From assembly GCF_947495705.1 (NCBI RefSeq), contig NZ_CANLZR010000005.1, positions 62,001 to 126,000 of the forward strand: a stretch of DNA of 64,000 nucleotides, in the 5' to 3' direction. Of this stretch, positions 29,880-39,883 are shown piece after piece (the first letter of the stretch is position 1; every line of letters begins with the position of its first letter). The DNA comes from an uncultured Phycicoccus sp. (lineage in GTDB: Bacteria > Actinomycetota > Actinomycetes > Actinomycetales > Dermatophilaceae). Below the pieces are notes generated by a model. The model was given only the letters and a program-made list of their open reading frames with translations. It had not been told where the DNA came from and made no database searches. The translations under genes were made by a program, and so were the position numbers.

Positions 29880-31454
29880 TCAGGTGCAGACCTGGTCCCG
29901 GCCACGCTCCTTCGCCCGGTAGAGCGCCCGGTCGGCCGCGTGGCGGAGCGCATCGAGATCCTCGAGGTCGCCCAGGGCGACGCCGATGCTGACCGTCACG
30001 TGCAGCCCCGTGGCGAGATCGGCCCAGTAGTCGCCGCGCACCATCTCGACGAGCTGGGCGCACCGCCGTTCCGCGACCTCGAGATGGTCGGTGTCCAAAA
30101 GCAGGAGGAACTCGTCGCCGCCCCAGCGCGCGACGATGTCGGTCCCCCGGACGATCATCCGCAGGGAGGCGGCCACCCGGACGAGCACCTCGTCGCCGAC
30201 CTCGTGACCGTAGGTGTCGTTGACCGTCTTGAAGTGGTCGACGTCCACGAGCACGAGCGTGGCGGCGTCGCGGTGACCTCCGTGCGCGCCTCCGAGGAGC
30301 GCATCGATGTGCGCGGCGAGCCCACGGCGGTTGGCGACCCCGGTCAGGGCGTCGCGCTCGGCGGCGACCCGGAGGCGCGCGTGCTCTGCGGTCATCTGGG
30401 CGTTCTCGATGAGCGACTCCATCGCCTCGGCGGCCGCGAGCCGGGCCTCCTGCCGGCGGCCGGCCAGCTCACGGGCCACCCGCAGGCCGGCGGTCTCGTG
30501 CCCGACCTCGGCGGCCTCCAGCTCGGCGTCCCGGGTCAGGGCCAGCAGGTACAGCTCGGGCTGCCGCACCCGGTCCCAGGCCTCGACGGCGCGGGCGGCG
30601 TGTCGACGCGCGCTCGCGAGGTCCGGGTCGCCGAAGGCGGCGGCCAGCTCGAGGTGGGTGGCGTACTCGGCGCCGGCCGGGTCGGCCGCCGGCCGCGGGC
30701 TCCCCTCGGGCGGAGGCACGATGGCGTCCACGAGGTTCTCGAAGATGTGGAGGTCCTGCCGCCAGCCCTCGGGCAGCAGGTCGACCGGCACGCGGTGGAT
30801 GGCCTCCCGGGCCCGCGCCCCGAGCTCCGCCAGGGACGCGTCGTCGCCCAGCTGCCGCGTCACGCACAGGCGGCGCAGCTCGATCTCGGCCCGGTTGTAC
30901 ATCGCCGTCGCGTGACGCCAGGCGTCGCCGTCGGCCTGGAGGAAGGTCGTGGAGGCGGCGGTGTGCTCCAGGGCGAGGTCCCACATGTCCCGCTCCAGGT
31001 AGCCCGTCGCGCACTCGACGTGGGCCGACGCGAGCATGTCGTGGACCGGCGGGGGGTCACGCAGGAGCACCGTCGCCAGGGCGAGGTCGCGGTCCGCGGC
31101 GAGGCGCGGCCGGTTGTCCTGAACGGCGTCGGTCGCCCCCATCGCCAGCGCCAGCGCCTCCCAGACGCGGTCGCCCTCGCTCCGGGCGCGTTCGAGGAGC
31201 CTGGTCCAGGCGGTGCGGCCGTCGATGGAGGTGTCGTAGCTCGAGGCGAGGACCCGGACGTACTCGGCGACCATGGCGACGTCGGCCCACCCGTGCGCGT
31301 CCGCCACCCCCACCGCGGTGTCGAGCCACTCCGTGTCCACCGAGCCGGGCGTCTGCGCGGGAAGGATGAGTGACCTGACCTCGTCCAGCAGGTCCTGATG
31401 CTCCCCCGAGCGCGGCCGGGACGTCTGCTGCGTCACCGTCATCGCGATAGTCAT
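29880..31454 (-). CDS. Diguanylate cyclase (GGDEF) with helical N-terminal sensor region
   Basis: Makes cyclic di-GMP from two GTP. About 524 residues from ATG 31454 (a second ATG at 31442 is equally possible; no ribosome-binding site decides). Residues 1-340 are TPR-like helices without TM segments, so sensing is cytosolic; the C-terminal domain has [30 protein letters not shown] and the intact active site [11 protein letters not shown]. An RxxD inhibitory site (RGTD) lies exactly five residues before GGDEF, so product inhibition is expected. No EAL or HD-GYP phosphodiesterase is nearby. Confidence 0.93.
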   Translation of the reverse strand: MTIAMTVTQQTSRPRSGEHQDLLDEVRSLILPAQTPGSVDTEWLDTAVGVADAHGWADVAMVAEYVRVLASSYDTSIDGRTAWTRLLERARSEGDRVWEALALAMGATDAVQDNRPRLAADRDLALATVLLRDPPPVHDMLASAHVECATGYLERDMWDLALEHTAASTTFLQADGDAWRHATAMYNRAEIELRRLCVTRQLGDDASLAELGARAREAIHRVPVDLLPEGWRQDLHIFENLVDAIVPPPEGSPRPAADPAGAEYATHLELAAAFGDPDLASARRHAARAVEAWDRVRQPELYLLALTRDAELEAAEVGHETAGLRVARELAGRRQEARLAAAEAMESLIENAQMTAEHARLRVAAERDALTGVANRRGLAAHIDALLGGAHGGHRDAATLVLVDVDHFKTVNDTYGHEVGDEVLVRVAASLRMIVRGTDIVARWGGDEFLLLLDTDHLEVAERRCAQLVEMVRGDYWADLATGLHVTVSIGVALGDLEDLDALRHAADRALYRAKERGRDQVCT

Positions 31455-31558
31455 GGCTGGAGTGTGGAGCGCCTCGGCGCCCGGTGTGGGCCGGTTCGCG
31501 AGAACTCGCACCCTTCGGACGAGGGCGCCCACCCGTGCGGTCCACCCGGCCCGGGCAC

Positions 31559-31564
31559 TACCGT
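31559..31564 (+). promoter_or_regulatory. -10 box for leaderless kynU transcript
   Basis: TACCGT six nt before the kynU ATG at 31571, in the 116-nt gap to the divergent diguanylate cyclase. Confidence 0.45.
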
Positions 31565-31570
31565 CGGGGC

Positions 31571-32809
31571 ATGTCGTCAGCGCTGACCGAGCGGGCCCGA
31601 GAGCTCGACGCCCACCACGCCGGCACCGACCTCCGGGGCCGGTTCCGGTTGCCGGCGGGCCTGGTCTACCTCGACGGCAACTCCCTCGGCCCGCTGCCGG
31701 CCGGGGTCTCCGAGGCCGTCGCCGACGTCGTGCACCGCCAGTGGGGGTCCCGGCTCATCGCCAGCTGGAACGAGTCGGACTGGTGGGGCGCCCCGACGCG
31801 GGTGGGTGACCTCATCGGCCGGCTCGTCGGCGCCGCCGACGGCCAGGTGGTGTGCACCGACTCCACGACCGTCAACCTCTACAAGTGCGTCGTCGCGGCG
31901 GCGCGGATGCGACCCGGCCGGTCGGTGGTCCTCACCGACCCGGCCTCCTTCCCCACCGACCTCTACATCACCGCGGCGGCCGCCCGCGACGCCGGCCTCA
32001 CCGTCGAGTACGTCGCACCGGTCGACGCCCCGGCCCGCATCGCCGCGCTCGGCGAGGCCGTCGCGCTCGTCTCGTACAGCTCGGTCGACTACCGCACCGG
32101 CGAGCTGTGGGACCTGCCGGCCATCACCCGCGCCGCCCACGCCGTCGGGGCGCTCGCCTGCTGGGACCTCTGCCACTCGGCGGGGGTGCTCGAGGTGGGG
32201 CTCGACGAGCACCGCGCCGACCTCGCCGTCGGCTGTGGCTACAAGTACCTCAACGGCGGGCCCGGGGCTCCGGCCTTCCTGTACGTCGCCCACCGCCACC
32301 AGGACGCCTTCGACCAGCCGCTGGCCGGCTGGAACGGCCACGCCACCCCCTTCGCGATGGCCCCGGAGTACGAGCCCGCCCCCGGGGTCGCCCGCGGCCG
32401 GGTGGGCACTCCCCCGCTGCTCTCGATGCTGGCCCTCGAGGCCGCGCTCCACGCCTACGACGGCGAGTCGGTCGCGGACCTGCGCGCCCGGTCGCTCTCG
32501 CTCACCGGGTTCTTCCTCGAATGCCTCGACGCCCTCCTGCCCGACGTCGAGGTCGTCACGCCCCGCGACGACGCTCGGCGCGGCTCGCAGGTGAGCCTGC
32601 GGCACCCGCACGCCTACGGCGTCGTCCAGGCCCTCATCGCCCGCGACGTCGTCGGGGACTTCCGCGAGGCCGACATCGTGCGGCTGGGGTTCGCCCCGAT
32701 GTACCTCACCCACGCCGACGTGCTCCGGGCCGCCGAGCAGCTGCACGCCGTCCTCGACGGTGCCGAGCACGAGCGGCCGGAGTTCGCCGCGCGCGCGACC
32801 GTCACGTGA
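31571..32809 (+). CDS. kynU: Kynureninase
   Basis: PLP-dependent hydrolysis of kynurenine to anthranilate and alanine. 412 residues, normal length. [11 protein letters not shown] at the N-terminus, the phosphate-binding Thr run [21 protein letters not shown], and the PLP-lysine motif [16 protein letters not shown] (Lys near 225) match the family. No tryptophan dioxygenase, formamidase or anthranilate-using genes lie nearby, so it may act alone in salvage. Its PLP requirement next to pdxS is probably coincidental. Convergent with pdxS (18-nt gap). Confidence 0.93.
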   Translation: MSSALTERARELDAHHAGTDLRGRFRLPAGLVYLDGNSLGPLPAGVSEAVADVVHRQWGSRLIASWNESDWWGAPTRVGDLIGRLVGAADGQVVCTDSTTVNLYKCVVAAARMRPGRSVVLTDPASFPTDLYITAAAARDAGLTVEYVAPVDAPARIAALGEAVALVSYSSVDYRTGELWDLPAITRAAHAVGALACWDLCHSAGVLEVGLDEHRADLAVGCGYKYLNGGPGAPAFLYVAHRHQDAFDQPLAGWNGHATPFAMAPEYEPAPGVARGRVGTPPLLSMLALEAALHAYDGESVADLRARSLSLTGFFLECLDALLPDVEVVTPRDDARRGSQVSLRHPHAYGVVQALIARDVVGDFREADIVRLGFAPMYLTHADVLRAAEQLHAVLDGAEHERPEFAARATVT

Positions 32810-32827
32810 GCGGACGGCCGCCGCCGG

Positions 32828-33730
<903 letters not shown>

Positions 33731-33737
33731 GGAGCCG

Positions 33738-33743
33738 ATTCTA
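33738..33743 (-). promoter_or_regulatory. -10 box for leaderless pdxS transcript
   Basis: TAGAAT, the best TATAAT match among the leaderless boxes of the window, 7 nt before the ATG. Confidence 0.55.
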
Positions 33744-33782
33744 GGACGGCCGCGGCGCCGCCTCGACCACGGTCCGGCGGGG

Positions 33783-34376
33783 TCAGCGGGCGAGGGCCGG
33801 CGGCAGTGCGTCGTCGAACTCGACCCGGGCGGGGAGGGCCGCGTGCCCGGCGAGCCGGAACCAGCGCACGACCCGCTTCTGCCGGACCCGGCGCACCTCG
33901 CGCACGGCGTCGTTGTGGAACCGGCGGGCCATCCGCACCCGGAGGGCACTGGCCGCGATCCGGTCGAGGGAGTCGGCCACGAGCTCGTCGTCCTGGGCGA
34001 GCAGGCGGGCCACGACGTCGTCGGTCAGGGTCACCGCGAGGATCTCCGTGAGGACGGCCTCGGTCTCCTCCCGGCCGCCGAAGTGCTGCCCGTCGAGCAG
34101 GTCCTCCGCCAGCGGGTGCTCGGTCGTCCGCTCGATCGACTCGGTCGCGGCGTCGGCCAGCAGCAGGGCGGTCGCGGGGTCGAGGGCCCCGCTGTTCGCG
34201 AGCTCGAGGGTGGCCTCGGCCCGGCGGACGAGCTGGGCGTCGAGCGCCGACATCGCGCCCTCGACCTTGGCGTGCAGCCGGTCGAGCCGAGCCGCCGAGT
34301 ACGACAGGTACCACGCGACGCCGATGACGACGATGACGAGGAAGGTCGCCACCTGCAGGACGTCGATGTCGAGCAT
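33783..34376 (-). CDS. Membrane-anchored LemA-like protein
   Basis: 197 residues from ATG 34376, 2 nt after the pimA stop. One N-terminal TM (about 7-27) is followed by [20 protein letters not shown] and [14 protein letters not shown], a helix pattern like the LemA family, then further helices and a basic segment [16 protein letters not shown]. No enzyme motif. It is the last gene of pgsA-patA-pimA, so it may relate to the phosphatidylinositol mannoside envelope pathway; LemA membership is a judgement from the pattern only. Confidence 0.75.
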   Translation of the reverse strand: MLDIDVLQVATFLVIVVIGVAWYLSYSAARLDRLHAKVEGAMSALDAQLVRRAEATLELANSGALDPATALLLADAATESIERTTEHPLAEDLLDGQHFGGREETEAVLTEILAVTLTDDVVARLLAQDDELVADSLDRIAASALRVRMARRFHNDAVREVRRVRQKRVVRWFRLAGHAALPARVEFDDALPPALAR

Positions 34377-34378
34377 GC

Positions 34379-35563
34379 TCACGCGCCACCTCCGGGGACG
34401 TTGCGGACGATCCGGCCCCACAGCCCGCGCGGAGCGTCGGCCAGCTCGGCGTGCGCCCCGGCCAGGACCGTCTCGTACACCGCCATCACCTGACGCGAGA
34501 CCGGTCGCCAGTCGAAGATCCGCGCGCGTTCGCTCCCCGCCCGGCGCAGCGCGTTCCGCCGGTCCTCGTCCGCGAGGAGGTCCACGAGGGCAGCCGCGAG
34601 CGAGGCCGACGAGCCGGCCTCGTGGAGCACCCCGGTCCGCCCGTCGTCGAGCACCCGCACGAACGCCGGCAGGTCCGAGGCCAGCACCGGGGCGCAGGCC
34701 GCCATCGCCTCGACGAGGACGATGCCGAAGCTCTCACCACCCAGGTGCGGTGCGACGTAGACGTCGACGGAGCGGAGCAGCGACTGCTTGTCGGTGTCGC
34801 TCACCGCGCCGAGCACCTCCGTGGCGGCTGCCGCGCGGGGGTCGGCGCGGCGCAGCAGTTCCGTGGCGTCCCCCGGGCCGGCGACGAGGAGCCGCGTGCC
34901 CGGCCGAGCGTCGAGCACCGACGGCAGGGCGCGCAGCAGCACCCCGAGGCCCTTGCGCGGCTCGTCGACCCGGCCGAGGAAGGCCAGCGTCGGACGCTCG
35001 GCCGTGCCGACCCAGTCGGCCCGGGTCGGGGCTTGGGCGAACCGGTCGACGTGGACCCCGTTGGGGATGATGTAGGTGTCCCCGCCGAGGTGCCTGCGGA
35101 CCGTGGCGGCGGCGTCCTCGGACACCGAGATCCGGGCCCGGATCTTCTCGAGCGAAGGACGGAGCAGCGGGTTCGCGGCGTGCATCGCGCGGGAGCGCAC
35201 GGTGGAGGTGTGGAAGGTCGCGACGACGGGCTCCTCCGCCGCCCACAGCGCCATGAGCGACACCGACGGGGTCACCGGCTCGTGCAGGTGCACGACGTCG
35301 AAGCTGCCGTTCTCGAGCCACCGGGTCACCCTGGCCGAGGTGACCGGCCCGAAGGTCAGCCGGGCCACCGACCCGTTGTACCGCACCGGGACGGCCTTGC
35401 CGCAGGAGACGAGGTAGGGCGGGACGTCGGCGTCCTCGTCGGCCGGGGCGAGGACCGAGACGTCGTGGCCCTGCGCGATGAACACCTCGGCGAGGTCGCG
35501 CACGTGGAACTGGACGCCCCCCGGCACGTCGAACGAGTAGGGACACACCATCCCGATCCTCAT
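34379..35563 (-). CDS. pimA: Phosphatidylinositol alpha-mannosyltransferase PimA-like (GT4)
   Basis: Transfers mannose from GDP-mannose to phosphatidylinositol on the cytoplasmic membrane face, the first step of PIM synthesis. 394 residues from ATG 35563, overlapping patA by 4 nt. GT-B fold: N-terminal MRIGMVCPYSFDVPGGVQ with the Gly-rich loop, HLHEP, then IIPNGVHVDRF, the LGRVDEPRKGL phosphate loop and the E-x7-E motif in GESFGIVLVEAMAA. Position in pgsA-patA-pimA supports the function over a generic glycosyltransferase. Confidence 0.92.
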   Translation of the reverse strand: MRIGMVCPYSFDVPGGVQFHVRDLAEVFIAQGHDVSVLAPADEDADVPPYLVSCGKAVPVRYNGSVARLTFGPVTSARVTRWLENGSFDVVHLHEPVTPSVSLMALWAAEEPVVATFHTSTVRSRAMHAANPLLRPSLEKIRARISVSEDAAATVRRHLGGDTYIIPNGVHVDRFAQAPTRADWVGTAERPTLAFLGRVDEPRKGLGVLLRALPSVLDARPGTRLLVAGPGDATELLRRADPRAAAATEVLGAVSDTDKQSLLRSVDVYVAPHLGGESFGIVLVEAMAACAPVLASDLPAFVRVLDDGRTGVLHEAGSSASLAAALVDLLADEDRRNALRRAGSERARIFDWRPVSRQVMAVYETVLAGAHAELADAPRGLWGRIVRNVPGGGA

Positions 35564-36495
35564 CGCGCCGACTCCGGGGCGCGGGCGGGGTCGAGGTCCT
35601 CGACGAAGACCCGCTGCAGCATGTGCCAGTCGGCGGTGTGCTCGCGCACCGCGGCGCCGAGCACGTCGGCGCACGCCTGGGTCATCGCGACGACCTTCTC
35701 GCGGGTGGCACCGGCCGTGGGGGCCTCGACCGGGGGGTGGAAGGTGATGACGATGCCCCAGCCGCGGCCACGGCGCTCGTGCCGGATCGACACGGGGAAG
35801 AGGGGCCGGCGTTCGGCGAGGGCCAGCGCGGCGGGGCCGGGGGCCATCCGGGCCGGGTGGCCGCAGAAGTCGACGGTGACGCCGTGCCGGGTGAGGTCGC
35901 GGTCGGCGAGCAGCGGGATGATGCCCGGCCGGCGGGCCGCCTCACGCAGCGACCCGAAGACGTCGGGCCCGCCGGTGAGCGGCAGGATCGTCATGCCGAG
36001 GCCCTCCCGGAACTCGAGGAACTCACGGAACACCTTCTCCGGCTCCAGTCGCTCGGCGACGGTCGTGACGTGGCCGAGGTTGACCCCGCCCCACGCCCCG
36101 GCGAGGTCCCAGTTGCCGAGGTGGCCGAGGAAGCAGACCACCGAGCCCCCCGCGTCGATGGTCTCGCGGACCGGGCCGTCGCCCTCGGCGCGCACCCGGG
36201 CGGCCAGGTCCGCAGGACCGAGGTCCGCGAGCCGGAACGCCTCGCAGTAGTACCGCAGGTAGGCGCGCATGCCCTCCCGGACGAGGGCGTCGAGGGCGGC
36301 GTCGTCGAGCTCGGGCCGGACCCGTGCGTAGTTGGCGCGCAGCCGCGCGGCGCCGCCCCGGGCGACGGTCAGGTCGGCAGCGCGGTCGAACCACCGGTAG
36401 GCGGCGCGCTCGGGCAGCCTGCGCACGGCGGCGAACCCCGCCCGGTGCCCGGCCACCGTGAGCGCACCGGCGAGCGAGGGCGGGAGGCTTCTCAC
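35560..36495 (-). CDS. patA: Phosphatidylinositol mannoside acyltransferase
   Basis: Acylates the mannose of PIM1/PIM2 using acyl-CoA. 311 residues from GTG 36495 (GTGA overlap with pgsA). LpxL/HtrB-like fold with the H-x4-D motif in FLGHLGNWDLAG, catalytic His and Asp, an ADRDLTRHGVTVDFCG segment and PLFPVSIRHERRG. Membrane-associated through an N-terminal amphipathic region rather than a clear TM. Sits between pgsA and pimA as in mycobacteria. Confidence 0.92.
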   Translation of the reverse strand: MRSLPPSLAGALTVAGHRAGFAAVRRLPERAAYRWFDRAADLTVARGGAARLRANYARVRPELDDAALDALVREGMRAYLRYYCEAFRLADLGPADLAARVRAEGDGPVRETIDAGGSVVCFLGHLGNWDLAGAWGGVNLGHVTTVAERLEPEKVFREFLEFREGLGMTILPLTGGPDVFGSLREAARRPGIIPLLADRDLTRHGVTVDFCGHPARMAPGPAALALAERRPLFPVSIRHERRGRGWGIVITFHPPVEAPTAGATREKVVAMTQACADVLGAAVREHTADWHMLQRVFVEDLDPARAPESAR

Positions 36496-37106
36496 CCCGC
36501 GCCCAGTGCCTGCTGCCGGACCACGAGGATCCGCTGCACCACGGTGACGAGACTCGCGACGGCGAGCAGGGCGAGCACGACGCCGAGGAAGATCGTCGGC
36601 AGCCCGAAGAGCCCCGTGAGGCCGGTGGCGACGAGCACGGCGACGAGCCGGTCGGCGCGCTCGGCGATGCCGACGTTGGCCGTCATGCCGAGCCCCTCGG
36701 CCCGCGCCTTCGCGTACGAGACGACGCTGCCGAGGATGAGGCACGCGAGCGCCAGGGCGGCCATGTACGCGTGCCCGCCGTCACCGGCGTACCAGAGGAC
36801 GAGGCCGCCGAAGATCGCCGCGTCCCCGACGCGGTCCAGGGTGGAGTCGAGGTAGGCGCCCCAGTTGCTGGAGCGGCCGAGGCGGCGCGCCATGATGCCG
36901 TCGACGGTGTCGGAGAACACGAACGCCGTGATGACCAGCGTCCCGACGAGGAACTCCCCGCGTGGGTAGAAGACCAGCGCGCCCGCGGCGACGCCGATGG
37001 TGCCGATGACCGTCACGACGTCCGGGCTGATGCCCAGCCGGATCAGCAGGGAGGCGATCGGGGTGAGGATCCTCGTGAAGAGGGCGCGCGCGTATCGGTT
37101 CAGCAT
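36492..37106 (-). CDS. pgsA: Phosphatidylinositol phosphate synthase (CDP-alcohol phosphatidyltransferase)
   Basis: Joins CDP-diacylglycerol and inositol phosphate, feeding PIM synthesis by the downstream patA and pimA. 204 residues from ATG 37106; the upstream frame extension has no ribosome-binding site. Signature DTVDGIMAR followed by 8 residues, GAYLDSTLDRVGD, gives all four Asp and both Gly of the D-x2-DG-x2-AR-x8-G-x3-D-x3-D motif. Five to six TM helices. A TACGCT -10 box lies 9 nt upstream. Confidence 0.93.
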   Translation of the reverse strand: MLNRYARALFTRILTPIASLLIRLGISPDVVTVIGTIGVAAGALVFYPRGEFLVGTLVITAFVFSDTVDGIMARRLGRSSNWGAYLDSTLDRVGDAAIFGGLVLWYAGDGGHAYMAALALACLILGSVVSYAKARAEGLGMTANVGIAERADRLVAVLVATGLTGLFGLPTIFLGVVLALLAVASLVTVVQRILVVRQQALGAG

Positions 37107-37115
37107 GGTGCGGTC

Positions 37116-37121
37116 AGCGTA
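37116..37121 (-). promoter_or_regulatory. -10 box of the pgsA-patA-pimA operon
   Basis: TACGCT on the minus strand, 9 nt before the pgsA ATG, in the 86-nt divergent gap with the EF-G-like gene. Confidence 0.4.
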
Positions 37122-37192
37122 GTGGGGCCGGGGCCCCACCGCGTCGACGCCCGGCCCTTGCGCGCCGGGCCGAACGGGAGTTGATTGGGGGT

Positions 37193-39298
37193 ATGAGCGC
37201 CACTGTGGGCAGTGCTCCCTCCGTCGACGACGTCACCCGGCTCCGCAACGTGGTCCTCGTCGGACCCAGCGGGGCCGGCACCTCCCGCCTCTTCGACCAC
37301 GTCGTCGATGCCCTCGCACCGCATCGCGGCGCCAAGGGCCGGTCGGAGCCGGCGGGTGGCCTGCGCGCGGCCGGCCTCGAGCTCGGGGAGGTGGTGCTCA
37401 CCCTCATCGACGCACCGGGTAACCCCGACTTCGTCGGGCAGGTGAGGGCGGGTCTGCGCGCTGCGGACGCCGCCCTCTTCGTCGTCTCGGCGGCCGACGG
37501 CGCCGACGCCCGCAGCCGGTCCCTCTGGCACGAGTGCGAGCTGGTCGGCATGCCCCGTGCCGTCGTCGTCACCCAGCTGGACGCCCGGGACGCCGACTTC
37601 GAGGCGACCCTGGAGGACTGCCGCCTCCACTTCGGCCCGGGCATCCAGCCGCTGGGGGTGCCGGTGCCGGGGTCCGAGGGCGCGGTGTCCTCGATCGCCG
37701 ACCTGCTCCTCGGGGAGATCCACGCGTACGCGGGGTCCGAGCGCACCGTCCGGCCCGCGGGTCCGGAGCACTCCGACCTCTTCGACCGGCACCGCCCCGG
37801 CCTCGTCGAGGGCATCATCGAGGAGTCCGAGGACCCCGACCTCATGGAGCGCTACCTCGCGGGCGAGGACCTGGACTTCCGGACCCTCGAACGTGACCTC
37901 CTCGCCGCCATCGCCCGCGGCTCGTTCCACCCGGTGCTCCCGGTGTCGGGTGAGACCGGGGCCGGCGTGCCGGTCCTGCTCCACCTCGTCGAGGCCGCCT
38001 TCCCGCACCCGGGGCTGCGCCCCCTGCCCACCGTCACCCCGGTCGAGGGTGGGAGCCCGGTCGCCCTCACCGTCGACCCGGCAGGCCCCCTGGTCGCCGA
38101 GATCATCCACACCGAGTCCGACCCGTACGTGGGTCACCTCTCGCTCGTCCGGGTGTTCAGCGGCACGCTGCGGGCCGACCGCCCGGTGCACGTCTCGGGT
38201 CACCTGGACCGCCTCGACACCCCTACGGGTGAAGGGCACGAGGGGCACGACGACGACATCCGCCCGGGGTCGCTCGGCTCACCCCTGGACGGCGAGGTCC
38301 TGCCGAAGGCGCACGCGGTGGCCGGCGAGATCGTCGTCCTCACCAAGCTCGCCGGGGCGCAGACCTCGGACACCCTCTCGGACCCGGCGCGGCCGCTGCT
38401 CGTCACCCCGTGGGCGCTGCCCGAGGCCCTCCTGCCGGCCGCGGTCGAGGCGACGAGCCGGGCCGACGAGGACCGGATGCCGGTCGCCTTCCGCGAGCTG
38501 GTCGCCGAGGACCCCGCGCTGCGGATCGAGCACGACCCCGACACCGGCCAGGTGGTGCTCTGGACGACGGGCCCGGCCCATCTGGACCTCGTCCTGCACC
38601 GGCTGCAGAACCGGTTCGGGGTCGCGGTCACGCAGGTCCCGGTGCGGGTCGGGCTGCGGGAGACCGCACTCACCCGCAGCGAGGCCCAGGGGCGGCACGT
38701 CAAGCAGTCCGGCGGGCACGGGCAGTTCGCCGTCTGCCACCTGGTCCTGGAGCCCCTCCCCCGCGGGTCGGGCATCCAGTTCGACGAGGTCGTCGTGGGC
38801 GGAGCCGTCCCCCGCCAGTTCATCGGCAGCGTCGAGAAGGGCGTGCATGCCCAGCTCGCGAAGGGCCTGCTCGCGGGCTGGCCGGTCACCGACGTCAAGG
38901 TCACCCTCACCGACGGCAAGGCGCACAGCGTCGACTCCTCCGACGTCGCCTTCCAGACCGCCGCCGGGCTGGCGCTCCGCGAGCTCGCGTCGCCCTCGTC
39001 CCTCTGCCTGCTCGAGCCGGTCGACACCGTCACAGTCACCGTCGACGACGAGTACCTCGGCGCGGTGATGACCGACATCGGCTCGCGCCGGGGCCAGATC
39101 GTCGGGTCGGTGCCGTGCGAGGACGCGCCGGGGCGCTCGGTGCTCACCGCCGCCGTCCCCCGCCTCGAGCTGCTCGACTACGCGGTGGCGCTGCGCTCGC
39201 TCGCCCGGGGCACGGGCACCGTCCACCGCGAGCCCCAGGGGTACGACGTGCTGCCCGAGCGGATCGCACGCGAGCACCTCGCCGCCGCGTCCCGCTGA
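37193..39298 (+). CDS. EF-G-like translation-factor homologue with degenerate GTPase motifs
   Basis: Related to elongation factor G (FusA2 type), role unknown. 701 residues from ATG 37193 (an in-frame TTG at 37181 is the alternative). All EF-G domains can be followed to the end, including HVKQSGGHGQFAVCHLVLEP of domain IV and GAVMTDIGSRRGQIVGS of domain V. The GTPase domain is altered: the P-loop reads GPSGAGTS (24-31) with Thr30 in place of the conserved Lys, and the NKxD box reads TQLD (127-130) with Gln for Lys; DAPG (73-76) is retained. It may not hydrolyse GTP in the usual way. A charged His/Glu/Asp insert (about 345-357) lies in domain II. Divergent from pgsA. Confidence 0.9.
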   Translation: MSATVGSAPSVDDVTRLRNVVLVGPSGAGTSRLFDHVVDALAPHRGAKGRSEPAGGLRAAGLELGEVVLTLIDAPGNPDFVGQVRAGLRAADAALFVVSAADGADARSRSLWHECELVGMPRAVVVTQLDARDADFEATLEDCRLHFGPGIQPLGVPVPGSEGAVSSIADLLLGEIHAYAGSERTVRPAGPEHSDLFDRHRPGLVEGIIEESEDPDLMERYLAGEDLDFRTLERDLLAAIARGSFHPVLPVSGETGAGVPVLLHLVEAAFPHPGLRPLPTVTPVEGGSPVALTVDPAGPLVAEIIHTESDPYVGHLSLVRVFSGTLRADRPVHVSGHLDRLDTPTGEGHEGHDDDIRPGSLGSPLDGEVLPKAHAVAGEIVVLTKLAGAQTSDTLSDPARPLLVTPWALPEALLPAAVEATSRADEDRMPVAFRELVAEDPALRIEHDPDTGQVVLWTTGPAHLDLVLHRLQNRFGVAVTQVPVRVGLRETALTRSEAQGRHVKQSGGHGQFAVCHLVLEPLPRGSGIQFDEVVVGGAVPRQFIGSVEKGVHAQLAKGLLAGWPVTDVKVTLTDGKAHSVDSSDVAFQTAAGLALRELASPSSLCLLEPVDTVTVTVDDEYLGAVMTDIGSRRGQIVGSVPCEDAPGRSVLTAAVPRLELLDYAVALRSLARGTGTVHREPQGYDVLPERIAREHLAAASR

Positions 39299-39312
39299 CC
39301 GGCGGCTCGCGA

Positions 39313-39852
39313 TCAGGCGGGCCAGTGCTCGACGAGCCGGGTCCGGACGTCCTCGAGCAGGACGGGCAGGGCCTTGGTGCGGGCGATGATCGGGAGGAAG
39401 TTGCTGTCGCCGCCCCAGCGCGGCACGACGTGCTGGTGCAGGTGTGCCGCCACCCCCGCTCCGGCGACGGCGCCCTGGTTCATCCCGAGGTTGAAGCCCA
39501 TCGGCGCGGACGCCGCCTCGAGCGCCCGGACGGCGGCCTTGGTGAGCGCCGTGAACTCGGCGGTCTCCTCGGCGGTGAGGTCGAGGTAGGAGGCGACGTG
39601 CCGGTACGGGCACACGAGGAGGTGCCCCGGGTTGTACGGGAAGAGGTTGAGGACGACGTAGCCGAGGCCGCCGCGGTGGACGACGAGCCCCTCGGCGTCG
39701 CCCTTGCCCGGCGCGGCGCAGAACGGGCAGCCGTCCCCGCCGTTCGGGTCGGGGCGCTCCCCCTCGATGTACGCCATCCGGTGCGGCGTCCACAGCCGCT
39801 CGAACCCGTCGGCCTCCCCGACGAAGTCGGCAGCGTCCTCGTACTCCGGCAT
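39313..39852 (-). CDS. HIT-family nucleotide hydrolase/phosphorylase (Ap4A phosphorylase-like)
   Basis: Acts on dinucleoside polyphosphates or related nucleotides; related to mycobacterial Rv2613c. 179 residues. The triad motif HLHQHVVPRW (H-x-H-x-H) is present, with a preceding CPFC zinc pair (about 42-45) and NLFPYNPGHLLV. The ATG at 39852 lies in the left arm of a 13-bp inverted repeat and 6 nt after a TAGGAT -10 box, which predicts a leaderless mRNA that does not contain the complete hairpin. Confidence 0.92.
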   Translation of the reverse strand: MPEYEDAADFVGEADGFERLWTPHRMAYIEGERPDPNGGDGCPFCAAPGKGDAEGLVVHRGGLGYVVLNLFPYNPGHLLVCPYRHVASYLDLTAEETAEFTALTKAAVRALEAASAPMGFNLGMNQGAVAGAGVAAHLHQHVVPRWGGDSNFLPIIARTKALPVLLEDVRTRLVEHWPA

Positions 39853-39880
39853 GCCCCGATCCTAGGGTCGGGGCATGCCG
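39847..39880 (-). terminator. Inverted repeat spanning the HIT start codon and following the SDR stop
   Basis: Perfect 13-bp arms CGGCATGCCCCGA (39847-39859) and TCGGGGCATGCCG (39868-39880) with an 8-nt loop TCCTAGGG. It begins 3 nt after the SDR stop (39884) and contains the HIT ATG and its TAGGAT -10 box. It can end SDR transcription, and in read-through RNA would bury the HIT start. Confidence 0.7.
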
Positions 39881-39883
39881 GGC

